Shown: positions 20,696-33,420, counted from the first letter of the stretch. The stretch is DNA of 64,000 nt from Saturnia japonica (GCA_033032175.1 CM065334.1:803705-867704); one strand, 5' to 3'. A program made the numbers and translations. Notes: generated by a model from the sequence alone, not told the origin.

Positions 20696-23600
20696 CTACT
20701 TTTATAGATAGATAGATATAATTCAGCCACTCATTTATAGACTCCCAGTTACCTTCCCAGTTTCTCTATTAATGAACTATCAAACCGTCGCGTCATATAT
20801 ATACTCGTAAGAAGTCAAAACGACAATAACTAAACGTATCATACTCTCACAAAAACGCTTCCCTGTAAAAATGTTTAAAATTACCCGTTTAAAAGTTTTT
20901 CCGTAGCAAAGACCATATTTATTTATTTATTACAAGCGAAACAAACAGAAACAATTCCTTATTACAAATTTACAAGAAAAAATTATACACATACCAAAAT
21001 CATTTTCCACAAAATCTAACGATAAACAATACGAATTCCTATTGCTATCACAAATAACAGACCAAATAGCTCAGCCAAATAAAAAAAAAATAAACAATTC
21101 AAATTATCAATAGTAACAAAATTATAAATATTAAAAAATAGCCAAATACTAAAAAATACAAATTAAAAAATTTATAAAATTACAAAAACAAAACATAAAT
21201 ATTTTGTCGTATGAATTTAATTACTCATAAAAACTAATGAATCAAATTACATTTCCAATCGTATACCACGTTATTAACAAAATATAAACGAACAGTCTAA
21301 AATATTGCTTTCGTTACAAAAAAAAAAGTAGATTACACAACAAGTTAAAAAGAAGGAATTTAATTCGAAAGACTGACGAAAATTCTTAAACTTCTTAGGT
21401 GGTGATCAATTGAGAGTGAAATTTCAAATACGCGTTAGGTAAACACGAGAGAGAAGACAGATATAAGATAGAGTAATAAAGCGGGGTGGAAGGATCGCGA
21501 CCACCATACACATAGTGATAAGCACATTACTGATTTTCTTTTGGTTTGTCGCCCTTAGAGATCAGTCAGTATAAATGCGGTAATATATCGGGTTATAAAG
21601 AAAGAAAGAAAGAAGGAATAAAATGAGGAAAGAAGGAAAAAAGAAAGAGAAAAAGAAATAGAGAAAGAAAGAGATAAAGATCGCGACCACCATACACATA
21701 GTAATAAACCCACTTTCACATCTATCACGTCTACGTGCATTCTTTTTATACATCAATATTATGTAACTATTGATATAAATTCTTTATTCTCTTGTGAGTA
21801 AAAGGGTTTTTTATTCACTGTCATCTATGAATAAAATCCACTTTTTCCAAGGGCAATGGTAAAAAAACATTTGTGAAGTTCACACGCCGTAGAAGCGAAA
21901 CCTTCAGAAAACATAAAAATAATTATTTTAAACCTCTTTTCAAATATTTTAAATCATCACTATGTACTCGAACTATTGACCAATCTTACTGTACACACGA
22001 CAGTGCGTACAAATCTGGTCATAACACAGCTTATCCAATTCTACGACTGTAATAGTTTTCATTCGTGTCGGACACTTTTCCAGTTCAACTCTCTGTTAGC
22101 CCGCAATAAGTAACTTCGTTACAAAAAATTTTTGGTCGCTACCACCTTCAATGACTTTTTAATGCTTCGTTGAAGTCTTTCGTACTGTAGACTCAGATGA
22201 AGGTATATTTTAGGTGCAAGCATGTTTTGCGCTGCCGGCGCAGTTCGAGCCGATCAGTCTCTCCTACCATGAGGATGAAGGCATTCCACAGGCGGAACGA
22301 ATCCGACAAGTTGAGCAAGCCATCGATTTCGATGGAAGCAGGATCGCTGGTGGTTCCGTGGCAGGGCTCGGGGCGCATCCACACCTGGTGAGTGTCTTTC
22401 TCTGTACGTCTACATATATTACCCATGGCACATTTTATATATCAATTTTAGCAATTATTAAAATGTTCATTTGTTTATTTCAAAGTTTTTCTTCTTGCTA
22501 ACTTGGCAACTAGTCCTCTTTAACGAATATCATTACTGCCATTATCAAGTAAATATTGTCCTGTCTTATGACAATTTCAGTATCCTAGCAAGATGGTGGC
22601 TTCCTTATTAGAACTTTCTAGGGAGTTTTTGTGGGATCCCAGAATGCATGCTTTTAGTATATATTTATAATTAACTTCACTTATGCACAAAAACTAAAGT
22701 ATATCACGTAAAAAGCCACGAATATTACATAATATAGGGTCGAAAACCTAAGCAAATGAATTAAAAATAAAACCCACAACATGTCACTTCAAGGTCCCGC
22801 CAAAAACTCCTCTTTAAATGTATAATTAATATATAAATATTGTAGAATAACTTCTGAATATTTCGTTAAAATATTTCCAATAGTTTTTTCATAATATCTT
22901 TTTGAATTAAGTCTCGAAAATTTTTTTTAGCTTTTAGTAATGACTACTGGTCCTTCAAATATATAAAGTTCAATTCTATGTACTTGAAAAAATATGGGGT
23001 CCACATTAAGTTGTCTGACCCAAATAATTTTTTTAATGCGAATGAATTTCTGTCACTGTTCTGAAAATATGAATTTATGTTATTATACATGACGTTAAGT
23101 TGCTAAAAGAAAGCGAGATAAAAAATATAATTCACGTATCACCTCTTCGTTCAGTTTTCACATATGAAATAGATGTGATAAAAATATATCTTCACTACTG
23201 AGCCAATCATAGAGTAATAGAGTTTTATATAAGTATAGTATAAGTAGTTTTATATAATTAATTAATAACGGAGAGGTTAAATAAGGATTTTTTTCGAGAA
23301 AGTAATTTTTTTTTTTTAATTATTATCAAAAGTCCTATAAATAAAAAAAGAATGTAATGTAAAATACGCCGAGATATCCATCCACGTGTTTTTTCTGCCA
23401 AAATTCATAAAGGCAACTTAGTATACGCATTTTACCAGGGAAACAACAGTTTTAATTTTTTGTAAAAATACTTGGCTTTATGCTATTTTGTATTTCATGC
23501 TCTCTTGTATTGTTCTATAACAAGACAATTCTTAATAAATAAGTAAACCAACTTCCATGTTTTTAAGAGTTCCCTGGTGTATCTTCAAAGTTGAAGGTCC

Positions 23601-26600
23601 GATACCCTATCCAACAAAAAAAAGAATCATCCAAATCGATTCATAAACAAAGAAGTAATGGCTGAACATTCGAATTGTTTGTTGGATTCGGTTAAAAATA
23701 GTAATAATTTAATGGTTAGTATTTACAAAGGCAGGATTATTGGTGCGGTTAGCGGTGGGAGCCACGTCAGTATGTGGTGCATCGCTGGTGAGCAACACGA
23801 GGCTGGTGACGGCAGCCCATTGCTGGAGGGACAGACAGAACCAGGGCGTGGAGCTGACTGCGGTGCTCGGCTCTGTGACGCTGTTCACTGGCGGCACGAG
23901 GGTCGTATCACGCCAGGTCACGATGCACGGCAGCTATAACGTCAACAACCTCAATAATGACATCGCTATCATCGTCATCCCCTGGGTCTCCTACTCCAGT
24001 TAGTGATCAAACTCTTATTTAAATACTTATACTGACTTAGGCCACATGATCAAATCTATTTTCTATCTATATACACTTAGATATATATTATACAACGTGG
24101 CGCTACAATAATGATATTGAACACACGGGTCAGGCTAATGGTCATTAATTATACAAACTAGCGATCGTACTAAGGTCGAAATTCAACCAGCGACTTTTTG
24201 ATTATAGACTATTTTCTGTTTGACATTTGCGGTATTCATGAACCTAAACAATGAATATTATCTACATCACTTGTTGTCACTTTTCGTTGAGTGACAATGT
24301 CAATATTTTGGGGGGTCTAAGTTCAATGGCACTGGTCGTGATAGAATTCGCAGTATTAATATATTTTATTTAATATATTAGTGACAGATATTATAGATAA
24401 ATTTTAGCTTTCTGCACTCCTTTTCCATATAAACTTTAACCAAGACAAATTTCACAGTCTTCCGTGCACGTAGTACGCTTAAAAAGGTACCTACCGGAAG
24501 CTTTGCTTCACGTATTAATATTAAATAATAATAATAGAAGTAACTATTATTAATATTAATAGTAAAATTAAGAAAATACAAATATAATTTGAAATAACAA
24601 ATACCAACTTTATAAAATATAATTGTGTAACATATGGAAATATTTTTTGATAATCGTTAACACGTCACGTGACCATGTCGATGACGACTTAAATGAATTT
24701 ATTCCCTATCTAAACCTTCCTATAGACGTTTCCACATAAGAAAAAATAAATTCAAGCAAACTAAAATAATAAATTAGGTGAGCAAATTCGCATCACACTA
24801 TGCATACGATTCATTCTAAAAGCTACTTACCAGTGTAACCTACTCGGATTGGCAAAGTGTCTAGAACCTCCTTCTATAGTTTTTCTTAATCTTTTCATGG
24901 TTTTCATAGTTAATGATTGGCAACGCGCTAGTGATACTCCTGCATCAGGAGGCACAAGCGTCCATAGGCTACGGTATAACCTCCTACGGCAACTCATGCC
25001 TAGGTCCGTTCCCTCGGTGTGGAGCCCTAGAGTCTAGCAGCCACCTGCGCGATACAGTGACACTGCACTTGCAATCACTAGCTACCAACATACACTACTA
25101 CACTACACCACCACATACGTGCATACCACACAGATACATAGGTTCGTACGTATATATGTATAGTTAATTAGATATAATTTTACGGATAGGGAATTAGTTA
25201 GATTTGCATGTACGGCAAAAACCCAAGCCGAGGTTCGGCCACTTTGGTACTCTTTCACGACTGAATGTCTTGAGTATACGCTTGTAGGCACCTGATAAGC
25301 GGATCGTATGCTTATTTTCTACTTTAGTTGTATAGAAAAATCACTGTAAAATTTCACTTGATTGTAACCTTACGATTTACAGACGTGATCCAGCCGATAG
25401 CACTGCCGACTGGCTTTATGACAATGCTCACGTTCGAAGGCAGCTGGGGGCAAGTTGCCGGTTTTGGAGTCACCAGGGACTGTGAGTATACTTCCATAAC
25501 ACACTTCCTTAAGAACGGCATAGGGTCTGCTTATTGAACTGACAACATGCGCTAACATCACACCCTGGTATGTATATACTGTGCCACTACACTGACAACA
25601 TTAATTAAACATAATGTTTGTGCTAGTGGTCAGTAATTATAGAAATAAACTAGCTGTGTCCGCGGCTTCGCTCACGTGGAGTATAGAATACCATCGATTG
25701 AGCATACGCGCCAATCTTGTTCCTCCGCACCCGATTATTTTAAAAATAAAAATACTTATTATGGGTGTTTCTTAGACTTTGTTGTAGGTGTTTTTAATGT
25801 CTATAATTATCTAGTACATTAATTTGATATATCTCACGTGGTTTGCTCAGCGTAAGCCATTTAAGAACCCGAATTGATTCACCATGACCTTTTTTTTTTA
25901 TTTGCACGTTACCATTTTTATTTTTCTAAAATAAAAGTAATCAAAGTTACTCCTTAGAACATCAGCTATCTGCTAGTGAAAGCCTCGTCAAAATCGTTCC
26001 AACCGTTTCGTAGATTACCCGAAACAAACAGACAGACAGACAAAAATTTAAAAAAATAGTTTTTTTTTTTTTTTTGTTATTGGTGTCGTATATATTTTCA
26101 TATGCATTCAGTAAAAAGCTGTTATTTCGCCATTACAAACAGACACTTCAATTTTATTAATTATACAGATTTTATTTAATAAGCGCGTATAAATCTCAAC
26201 AGCGCTGAAAAAGTTTTCAGTTGAATAAAATTTTCAAACAATCTAAGTAATAAATCATTTACATAACTAATATGTACTAATACTAATTATTAATTTACTA
26301 ATAATATAATAAAGCATAAGAAGTTTTTTTTATTTTGTATATCTGCCAATGTAGGCAATTTATGTACAAATACACGTTATAGTTTAGTTACGTTTAGTTG
26401 CCAAATGTTCGGTGTACTGTAGAATAAACTACTGCACTGTTCGAATGCTTGTTTGTTTAAACACGCTATTCTCTGGAACTACCAGTCGGATATAAAAAAT
26501 TATTTTATATATCATAGCCAGATTTACGAGGAATAGTGTAGGCTATCTAACATTAAACTACAACACTCAGTTAACCTTAAATATTAATTTTTGTTACACT

Positions 26601-29600
26601 CGTCTCGGGTCTATGATTATAGTAGGAGCGGCACGAACGAGCCGTGCATGGCCGCCCGATAAAAATATGTCTGTACTGTAGTATTATAAATCATCAACTA
26701 GTGATTTTTTTAATAATTATATGCGGGTGAAGAAACGGTTGTGATAAAAACGGAGATTTGATGAAATCCCTAACTTCAATCAATTCACGTAAGATGTGGC
26801 TGGGTTAGGATAGGTTCGACTTGTTATAAGAGCGCCAGATAATGATTGAAAGGTGTGGTGCTTTACCCTCAGGGATCTGAATCGAAATAAAAAACACAAA
26901 AAAAACGTAATAATCCCGTTACGACCACGCGGCCAGGTGCCGTATATGCAGGAGAATCCGTGTGTATCAAACATTAGGGCTCGCGGCTGACTGGCGGCGG
27001 CCGGGTGTTGGACGCGCACTCTCGCGGGTCGTATTGCGCGGGCGGCGATGTCGCGAACTATATTTTTTATAAAGGCATTTTATTATTTTATTCACAGTTG
27101 GAGTATATTGTTAAAGGAAGTCAATTACTTATACATTTACTGATTATAACTGAGGCTAATATTAATAACGAAGTGTCGAGTTTATTTGAACTAGAGGATT
27201 ACGTTATGTACACAGAATTACGGAACAATAGAAAAGGAGGTGGTATTATTGTATATACTCATAAGAGTATATCATTCGCAAAAACCTTGGTGAATGCGGT
27301 GAATTTTGAGTGCCTATATGGTGAGATAACAACTTCTTATGGTTATAGAACGGAATTGTGCTGTATTTATAGACCACCTAGCTTAAATAAAAATTGTTTT
27401 GTTTATGAATTAACACAGTTTTTATCAACGTGTCCCACCAATGAGAACTGTATACTAGTGGGGGACACTAACATAGATATAAGTTGTACAAATAATACTG
27501 TCAGATCGTACCTTAATAGTTTACATGGTCTTGGTTTTGAATGTTGTATTTCACAGTTTACCAGAATTGAGTCAAATATAAACGGTATATCGAAATCGTG
27601 TATTGATCATTTATTCATTCGTGATGCGAGTGAGCGAGATACATTTGGGCGTTCAATACAGACAGCTGTCGTTCGTGACTCATTGGCGGATCATTTTATA
27701 ATCGGTTTATCGCTTATCAGCTCAAATCGTGTAAATGGGAGTAAAGTTGTATATAAGTTAAATAACGATAAAGTTAAAAATGAATTGAGTCTGATTAATT
27801 GGAGCCCTGCATTTGGTTGTGGCGACCCGAATGATTTAATGGATTTTATTGTTAACCAGTTTCAGTCTATTTATAAAAAATGTACCTATCAAACTAAAAT
27901 TAATTTATTCAAAAAACAGAAATTTAATTATTTAAGTGAGAAATTAATTGAAATGTGTAGTATAAAGCAAAATCTATTAAAAATTTTCTTAAATGATACA
28001 AGCAATAAACAAAATGAGTTAATTTACAAAAAATATAGAAATAGGACAAATAGGATGATAAAAAAAACTAGAAATAATTCAATCAAAAAGGAAATTTGTG
28101 ATAGTTTTAAGAACCCGAAAAAAATGTGGGAAATTATAAATAGACTGACTGGAAGAATTGTTAAAACTATTGATGAAGTACTACTTAAATCTTTTAAATT
28201 ACCAGCTAAAATACTTTCGAATATTTTTGTTAGTGATTTCGATAAAAATGTTAAAAATGTAATGAACACATGTAGTGAACCGTTACTGAATGAACTTACA
28301 TACATTAACTCACCAAGCTTGTCTCTAAGACTTAAAAAAGCTAATGAAGAAGTATTACATAAAATTATAAAAAATATAGATGACAAAAAAAGTCCAGGAT
28401 ATGATAAAATTAGGGCGAAAGATATAAAATATATCTCAGAAAAAATGACCCCAGTACTCACACATTTAATAAATTTATGTATCACTAGATCAATATAACC
28501 AGATAGGATTAAGATAGGACTAATTAGACCAGTTTATAAAAGGGGTAGTTATAATGATACAAATAACTTTAGACCTATTACAATTTTGTCATGCATTGAT
28601 AAAATTTTAGAAAAGTATTTTGGTAGTTTAATAAATAATTTTCTGTCAAGTAATAACATAGTGAATAACAGACAATTCGGTTTTCAAAAAAATAAAAGTA
28701 CGTCACAGTTATTGTCCTTATTTACAGATGAAATAAATGACCATTTAGATAACAGAAAATATATTCTTGCTGTTATGGTTGATTTCAGCAAAGCATTTGA
28801 CACATTGAACCTTAAGACACTGTATAAAAAAATGGAGCAGAATGGTATACAGGGACCGATGTTGGAACTCTTTAAAAGTTATCACACAAATAGATTTAAT
28901 TCAGTCACCATAGCTGGTGAACATAGTAGCCAGATACCTACATATCAAGGCACGGCCCAAGGATCCGTCCTGGGACCGACAGAATACTTATTATATGTAA
29001 ACGATATGTGCAATATATTTCAACATGGTTCGGTATATCAGTTTGCTGATGACACATGTATAATCGCTGCTCACAGTGATTTCAATACGCTACAAGGTAT
29101 GATTCAGGAGGATTTTGATATGTTGAGTAAGTGGGCTCACGATTTAGGTCTATCCATTAACTACAGTAAAACTAAGCTAATGTTTATACATTCACCATAT
29201 AAAAAAATTAACTACCTACCTAAGATTGTCGCTCATGAGCACAACTGCATGCACTTAAACAATACCTCATGCACATGTTCGTACCTTGACGTAGTGGAAG
29301 AGCATACATATCTTGGGCTTAAAATAGATCATAAATTTAATTGGGGTCCGCATGTTGCCCAGGTATGTTGTAAACTTAGAGCTGTGCTGTCAAAATTGTG
29401 CATACTTAAACATAAAGTTCCATATAACACATTGAGGCTCTTGTATATGTCATTGGCTGATTCAGTGATCAATTATGGACTAGCTAGCTATGGACGTACA
29501 TATATGAGTTATTTGAAGGATATATATAATTTACAAATAAGGTTATTGAAAACCATTGTTCCGTTAAAAATTAAGTATAAATATAAAGATAACTATCATT

Positions 29601-31979
29601 ATTTATTTAATTATTGTAAAGTTCTGAGCATTTTCGATAAATTGGATTTGGCAATTGTAACTCAATACAGTAACTGTAAGTGGAACTTAAATAGGATAGT
29701 AAGACCTGTGACCTTACGTAATCTGGTATATCTTCCGACATTTGAAATACCTAAATGTAACAACGTGTACGGTGAGAGGGTTCGGAGATGCATTCTGCCC
29801 AGTACGTTAAATAGATTACCTAAAGCTATAGTCGAGAAGCTTGAAAACAAAAATAGAAGACAAATCAAAAATATACTCAAGCGATATTTTTTTTTAAAGG
29901 TTAATTAAAACCATTTAGTTATTTAAGTAGGTAGCTTAACTCCTTTTCTATAAAATCTTTTTAGTTAAGATTAGAGTTAAGGATACGTGTAATATTTTTT
30001 TTGTGCTATTTTTGGTAATAAACAGATGAAATTTTAAAAAATTTTAATTTTTTTTTTTTAATATTGTGTTGTGATTCGATTCTGGTTATACGTCTATTCA
30101 TTTAGGAACCAATCTTATTAAATAAATTGTTGTACGTAAATATATTTAGAGTAATTATAGCTATTATTTTCTTTCACTATTTTTAAAAGTATTTCATCTA
30201 TTTTGCCAAATGTGTAGATCTGTCTGTAAATGTATCTTTTATAAAGAACTAGCACCCCCCCCCCTCTCCGCCCTCAGGCTTCACACGGGCTGCGAAGCAT
30301 ATTATATGTCTAATGATTTTTCGTAATACATATTACTCTTACTCTTTGGTTTACGCGGCGCACGCAATTAAAGCTCCCAGTCGGCGTGATTATTTCCGAC
30401 ACCTTCAACAATCATTTTTATATTTCAGCCAAGTTACACAAAACATAACATACCATCACGCCTGAAGAGTTAGGCAGAGGTGTACTAATATACACCACCC
30501 ACAGCTTGCCGTGTATGTTTTTAGGTCCCGTGTAATAGGCATTAATCGGACACAAACCCAAACTCCGAGTTGCTACTGAAAATTTCATAGAAAAACCCAA
30601 TAACACTTTGCTCGAGCTGGGAATCAAACTCAGGACCTTGACCATAGCAGACGCGCTTACGACCACTGGGCTAATGAGGAAGTTATACAAAACCCTAATA
30701 GATTATACACCTAAATCTTCCTCATGAACCACTCCGTCTATTTATAAAAACCGTATGAAAATCTGTTTTCTAGATTTTGCGTTTTCCGCGTTCAGGCAGA
30801 CAGACGCGGCGGAGGACTTTATTTTAAACATCTGATACAAAAAGAGGAGTGTTGTTTAAGCTATGTATCTGTGTGTCCGACTGTGACATCGTAGCTTACA
30901 AATGGCTGGACCGATTTTAATCTAGTTTTGTTTGTTTGATAGGTGTCTTTATCGAAAGTGTTCTTAGCTATGATTCAAGATAATGTGTTCAGCCGTTTGA
31001 AGATTATCGGCTCTTAAATAGATGTGAGCGTCTTCCACAGTTCTGATTTTGTCGAGATTTGGTATTCTGTTACTTCAATGATATTAGGAAAAACTATACC
31101 TGATGCTGCAGCGTCATCTGGAATCTGTAGGATACCTAATTCCTCGCCAACTTACAGCAGAGATATCGTGTTCGGCCTCATTGGAATGGTATCAATGTCG
31201 GGAGATTAATAAATTTTGGATTTACCTTTGTGTATCTATTACAGCTGAAAATATCAGCAACAACCAGGTGCTACGTCACGTCAACGCGATGGTCGTCAAT
31301 AACCTCGACTGTGCCTCCGTGTACGGGTTCAACGTAATCGCTTCCACCCTCTGCACCAGCGGACAGGGGCGCGTCGGACCCTGCGGTGGTGATTCCGGCG
31401 GACCTCTCGCCGTCACCCTCAGCGGACAGAGAACTCTCGTGAGTCACAAACTTCTATTAACATGAATACATCTTTAAATTTGCTTTTGAGAGAGGTAGTG
31501 AATTGAGAAATTTGTGGTGAGTAGGGTTTTTAGAGCTCCGTATAGTAGGGTTCAGGTTCATCAGCGCGCTAGTTGATACATTTGGTTTTACAAGCATAAT
31601 TATTGCTCCAACTATAGATAAATCTTCAAAGACATTTCTGAGTGCCAAACCTCTTTCTAAAACTTAATACAATATCGGCCTATACTCGTCAAAAAGCCAA
31701 ATCAAAATATAGAAATCGTATGCAGTTGGAAAGGGCTTCCATTGATACCTTTAAACAGTAAAGAGATAACAAGAGTCTCCAAAGAAATTACTCTGTATCC
31801 TATCTCTTATCTCTCCTTTTTTTATAAAGACACCAACATACGTATAGTAACTTTGTGTTGATTGTCTTATTCAGATCGGTGTGGTCTCCTTCCATGCTGC
31901 CGGCGGCTGCGACATTGGATTCCCAGGCGGGTACGCTCGCGTCACCTCCTTTGTCTCCTGGATCCAGGCGAGGCTTTGA
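16784..31979 (+). CDS. Chymotrypsin-like serine protease, six exons, secreted zymogen
   Basis: S1-family endopeptidase, probably a secreted midgut digestive enzyme. Exons by GT/AG sites and phase: 16784-16813, 22214-22387, 23731-23998, 25383-25481, 31245-31438, 31875-31979; total 289 residues, the usual size. [10 protein letters not shown] in exon 1 and the start of exon 2 form the signal peptide; a propeptide follows and is cut at SR|IAGG. Catalytic His is in VTAAHCW (exon 3), Asp in NNDIAI (exon 3), Ser in CGGDSGGPL (exon 5). The pocket residue six before the Ser is Gly, not Asp, so chymotrypsin- or elastase-like rather than trypsin-like. Exon 6 ends VSWIQARL then TGA. Exon 3 uses GTTAGT as donor and an AAAG acceptor, both weaker than the rest. 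Introns are full of transposons: intron 1 is 5.4 kb, intron 4 is 5.8 kb. A decayed paralogue lies just upstream. Confidence 0.9.
17161..17512 (+). mobile_element. Non-autonomous Helitron-like family A, copy 3 (intron 1)
   Basis: TTAATACGTGAAGCAAAAAC at the left; at the right the hairpin GGTCGAATTTCGACC (17482-17496), 12 bases, then CTAG (17509-17512). The flanks share TACTCAATAATATAT on both sides (about 17145 and 17513), unexpected for a Helitron. Confidence 0.8.
17590..17880 (+). repeat. Partial family F element
   Basis: Retains TTTTCGGGCGCTTAAATGGC and the TATGCCTATCTTCTAAA block with AAGCATTTTTATTAT. Both ends are eroded. Confidence 0.5.
18112..18546 (-). mobile_element. R1-like LINE fragment, 5'-truncated, with target-site duplication
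   Basis: GC-rich insert in AT-rich intron 1, bounded by 11-bp direct repeats GCACCTATGAT (18101-18111 and 18547-18557). The poly(T) at the left is the element's poly(A) tail, so it lies on the minus strand. The 3' UTR contains GGTACACCGTGGAGTTTTAG, a block typical of lepidopteran R1-related LINEs. About 435 bases, with no intact ORF. Confidence 0.75.
19221..19565 (+). repeat. Family E repeat, partial copy in intron 1
   Basis: 19221-19315 (CAGTCATGAGGACTGCCGAC, TTGTTATTTTTGAATATCC) and 19449-19562 (GTCACGTGATCATATCGATG, ACTCCCTATCTAAACCTTCC) match 42484-43010 in intron 3 of G2. A further fragment is at 24655-24738. Confidence 0.65.
20660..20689 (+). repeat. (TA)n microsatellite
   Basis: About 15 TA units in the long intron 1. 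Confidence 0.9.
20700..22190. other. Rest of chymotrypsin intron 1: simple sequence and a short duplication
   Basis: A purine-rich (GAAA)n tract lies at 21598-21680. GCGACCACCATACACATAGT occurs at about 21498 and again at 21682, so about 180 bases were duplicated. No coding signal. Confidence 0.5.
22487..22810 (-). mobile_element. SINE-like element B, copy 2 (intron 2)
   Basis: Same unit as 11819-12151 in the same orientation: TTCTTCTTGCTAACTTGGCA at the left (tail) and CGCCAAAAACTCC at the right (head). The tail is short and no clear target duplication was found. Confidence 0.7.
22820..23640. other. Chymotrypsin intron 2, remainder
   Basis: AT-rich. 23565-23645 (GTTGAAGGTCCGATACCC, AATCATCCAAATCGATTC) is an inverted match to 14900-14995, an old dispersed repeat. 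Confidence 0.4.
24158..24521 (-). mobile_element. Non-autonomous Helitron-like family A, copy 5 (intron 3)
   Basis: CTAGCGATCGTACTAAGGTC at the left end and CACGTATTAATATTA at the right. Full-length, minus orientation. Confidence 0.75.
24990..25265 (+). repeat. Diverged jockey 3' UTR fragment (intron 3)
   Basis: GCCTAGGTCCGTTCCCTCGG, GCGCGATACAGTGACACTGC, CATACCACACAGATACATAG and AGCCGAGGTTCGGCCACTTT follow the same order as 2478-2865 of the young jockey copy, with many substitutions and indels. An older relative of the same lineage. Confidence 0.7.
25650..26169 (-). repeat. Helitron-like family F, full-length inverted copy (intron 4)
   Basis: CTAGCTGTGTCCGCGGCTTC at the left; CACTTCAATTTTATTAATTA then TACAGA at the right, the reverse of the 13626-14154 copy. 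Confidence 0.65.
26430..26600 (+). repeat. Family D fragment (intron 4)
   Basis: TGTTTGTTTAAACACGCTAT and TCTCTGGAACTACCAGTCGG match the 5' part of family D. Confidence 0.5.
27060..30060 (+). mobile_element. CR1/jockey-superfamily LINE in chymotrypsin intron 4
   Basis: About 3 kb in the same direction as the host gene. It holds the endonuclease-RT ORF described separately, a short 3' UTR and a T/A-rich end. The left edge is uncertain because it merges into AT-rich intron sequence, and the element may be slightly 5'-truncated. I found no target duplication. Confidence 0.75.
27083..29908 (+). pseudogene. LINE ORF2: endonuclease and reverse transcriptase with one internal stop
   Basis: One frame is open from about 27005 to 29908 apart from a TAA at 28496-28498. 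The endonuclease part has [37 protein letters not shown] and CIDHLFI, and ends in ADHF where the family has Ser-Asp-His. RT motifs: [11 protein letters not shown] just before the stop, then [51 protein letters not shown] and the catalytic box FADD at 29042-29053 (Phe in place of the usual Tyr), then [11 protein letters not shown]. It ends KRYFFLKVN. The nonsense codon lies between the first RT blocks, so the copy is inactive, but decay is slight. Clade is uncertain (CR1, Daphne or similar). Confidence 0.85.
30418..30690 (-). mobile_element. tRNA-derived SINE (intron 4)
   Basis: Minus strand begins near CATTAGCCCAGTGGTCGTAA. A box TAGCCCAGTGG (30673-30663) and B box GTTTGATTCCC (30629-30619) are separated by the usual distance for a tRNA-type internal RNA polymerase III promoter. 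The body continues to about 30418. The open frame on this strand is not a gene. Confidence 0.75.
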
Positions 31980-32029
31980 GGCTAGCCTTCTCTTCAGGGA
32001 TCACTTCAGTCACGAACCCAAACATTCAC

Positions 32030-32035
32030 AATAAA
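32030..32035 (+). terminator. Polyadenylation signal of the chymotrypsin gene
   Basis: AATAAA 50 bases after the stop codon at 31977-31979. Confidence 0.75.
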
Positions 32036-32039
32036 CTCT

Positions 32040-33340
32040 GATAAAACTGAAAACAATTTTAATTCACAAACCCTCTAAGTAGGATAATTATCAAATAGTG
32101 CATAATATGAAAGTCGAGGTGGTCTAAACCAGCAGAATTGGCCAACAAACTCACGTACAATTACTCATTCAAACACTATGGTCTGATGGTAAAGGAAAAC
32201 GCCATGAGGGAACCTGATCGCTTTACCAATGTTCTTGTAGTATTTGAATCTGTTACACTACATTTATATATTGTTCTGGCTCTTTCGGCTGACTACGCAG
32301 TTAGCTATAAACATTTTTTTCGGAACCGGTGTCTGGCAGCTCAGGTTCTCTATAGTTTTTTCGATGGCTGTCACTTCAAGTCAATCGCCACGACGTTTTG
32401 GTTTGTTTGAGAGGTCAATGTGGCGATTTTGAGTTGTGCGTTACCTATAATAATTTTGATAAAACCTCTTGTAATTGTTGTTTTTGAACTGTGTCTAGGC
32501 CACGGGACGAGAGATCCCTTTATTTGTTGTATTTGCCAAATTGAAAAATGATGCTGGTTGATCCCACGCAAATATTGAACCAACCTGCGATACGAAATAA
32601 ATAGCAAATTATGATGCGAATATCCAGCGAGAGAAGTGTATGCAAAATGTCATGCCAACTCACCGGTACTGCGTTCCGTGATAATTCCTGGTCGGCGCCG
32701 ACGTGGTTTAGCTATACATTATATATTCAAGTTCCTGAGCCTCACGCACCCACTGTACACACACTGGCTTGATGACAGTAAATTCTGGAGAACGTGGTTG
32801 ACGAGGAATGTCCGAGGCGAGCGACTTTGCACCGTGCGGACGCGACGGTGTTCCGACGAGAGTGTATATCGCGAGAGCCGGTGGCGACAACAACAAATCG
32901 AAAACCACCCCCACTGGATATCATAATGCTTAGCGACGAGAGAAAATAATTAATAACAAACTACCTACTTTAATACGTGATGGTTCTAAATTACGCGGCT
33001 GCAACAGATGCCATTTGTTGTATTGGGGTATTGTATAAACTTATAATCTCACCACGAGAGAATTAGTGTGAGGAGGTGTCGACTTAACCGACTGATTTTT
33101 TCATATTTCATTTCTATCCCTTTGACCTACCTGTCAATTGTATATCTTCTCTCATCAGCACCAGCGCCAAGAGCGGTGAGTTTATTTGTATTATTATAAC
33201 TTTTAATATTTTGTAGTATAAATTGTTATATATATTCCAGCCTTGTGAAACGCAGACTAGGTTTTATCAACCTTCATTCCAACGAGGATTCCTATTTCGT
33301 TCTTCTACTGCATCTAAATGCTTATCCCTGAGCACTTGAT
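32040..33340. other. Intergenic between chymotrypsin and the peptide genes; no gene recognised
   Basis: Several short ORFs (32138-32410, 32636-32926) lack recognisable domains or splice partners. 32690-32930 is relatively GC-rich and could be old transposon coding sequence. Confidence 0.4.
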
Positions 33341-33344
33341 TGAG

Positions 33345-33420
33345 GATAGAACACGTGTAAGAGCCTCGAAAGGCTTTGACAGCTTCACCGGGCTAGTCAG
33401 TTATTAGTTCAGTCGCGAGT
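33345..33420 (-). repeat. Diverged jockey-type LINE 3' end
   Basis: On the minus strand, CCCGGTGAAGCTGTCAAAGC then CTTTCGAGGCTCTTAC. The first part matches the end of the young jockey element; the stem that follows is kept but with different bases. Confidence 0.45.

Noticed and set aside
24178..24581. Minus-strand ORF near 24378-24581 as a small gene
   Set aside because: Overlaps Helitron-like family A; the same sequence appears in ten places.
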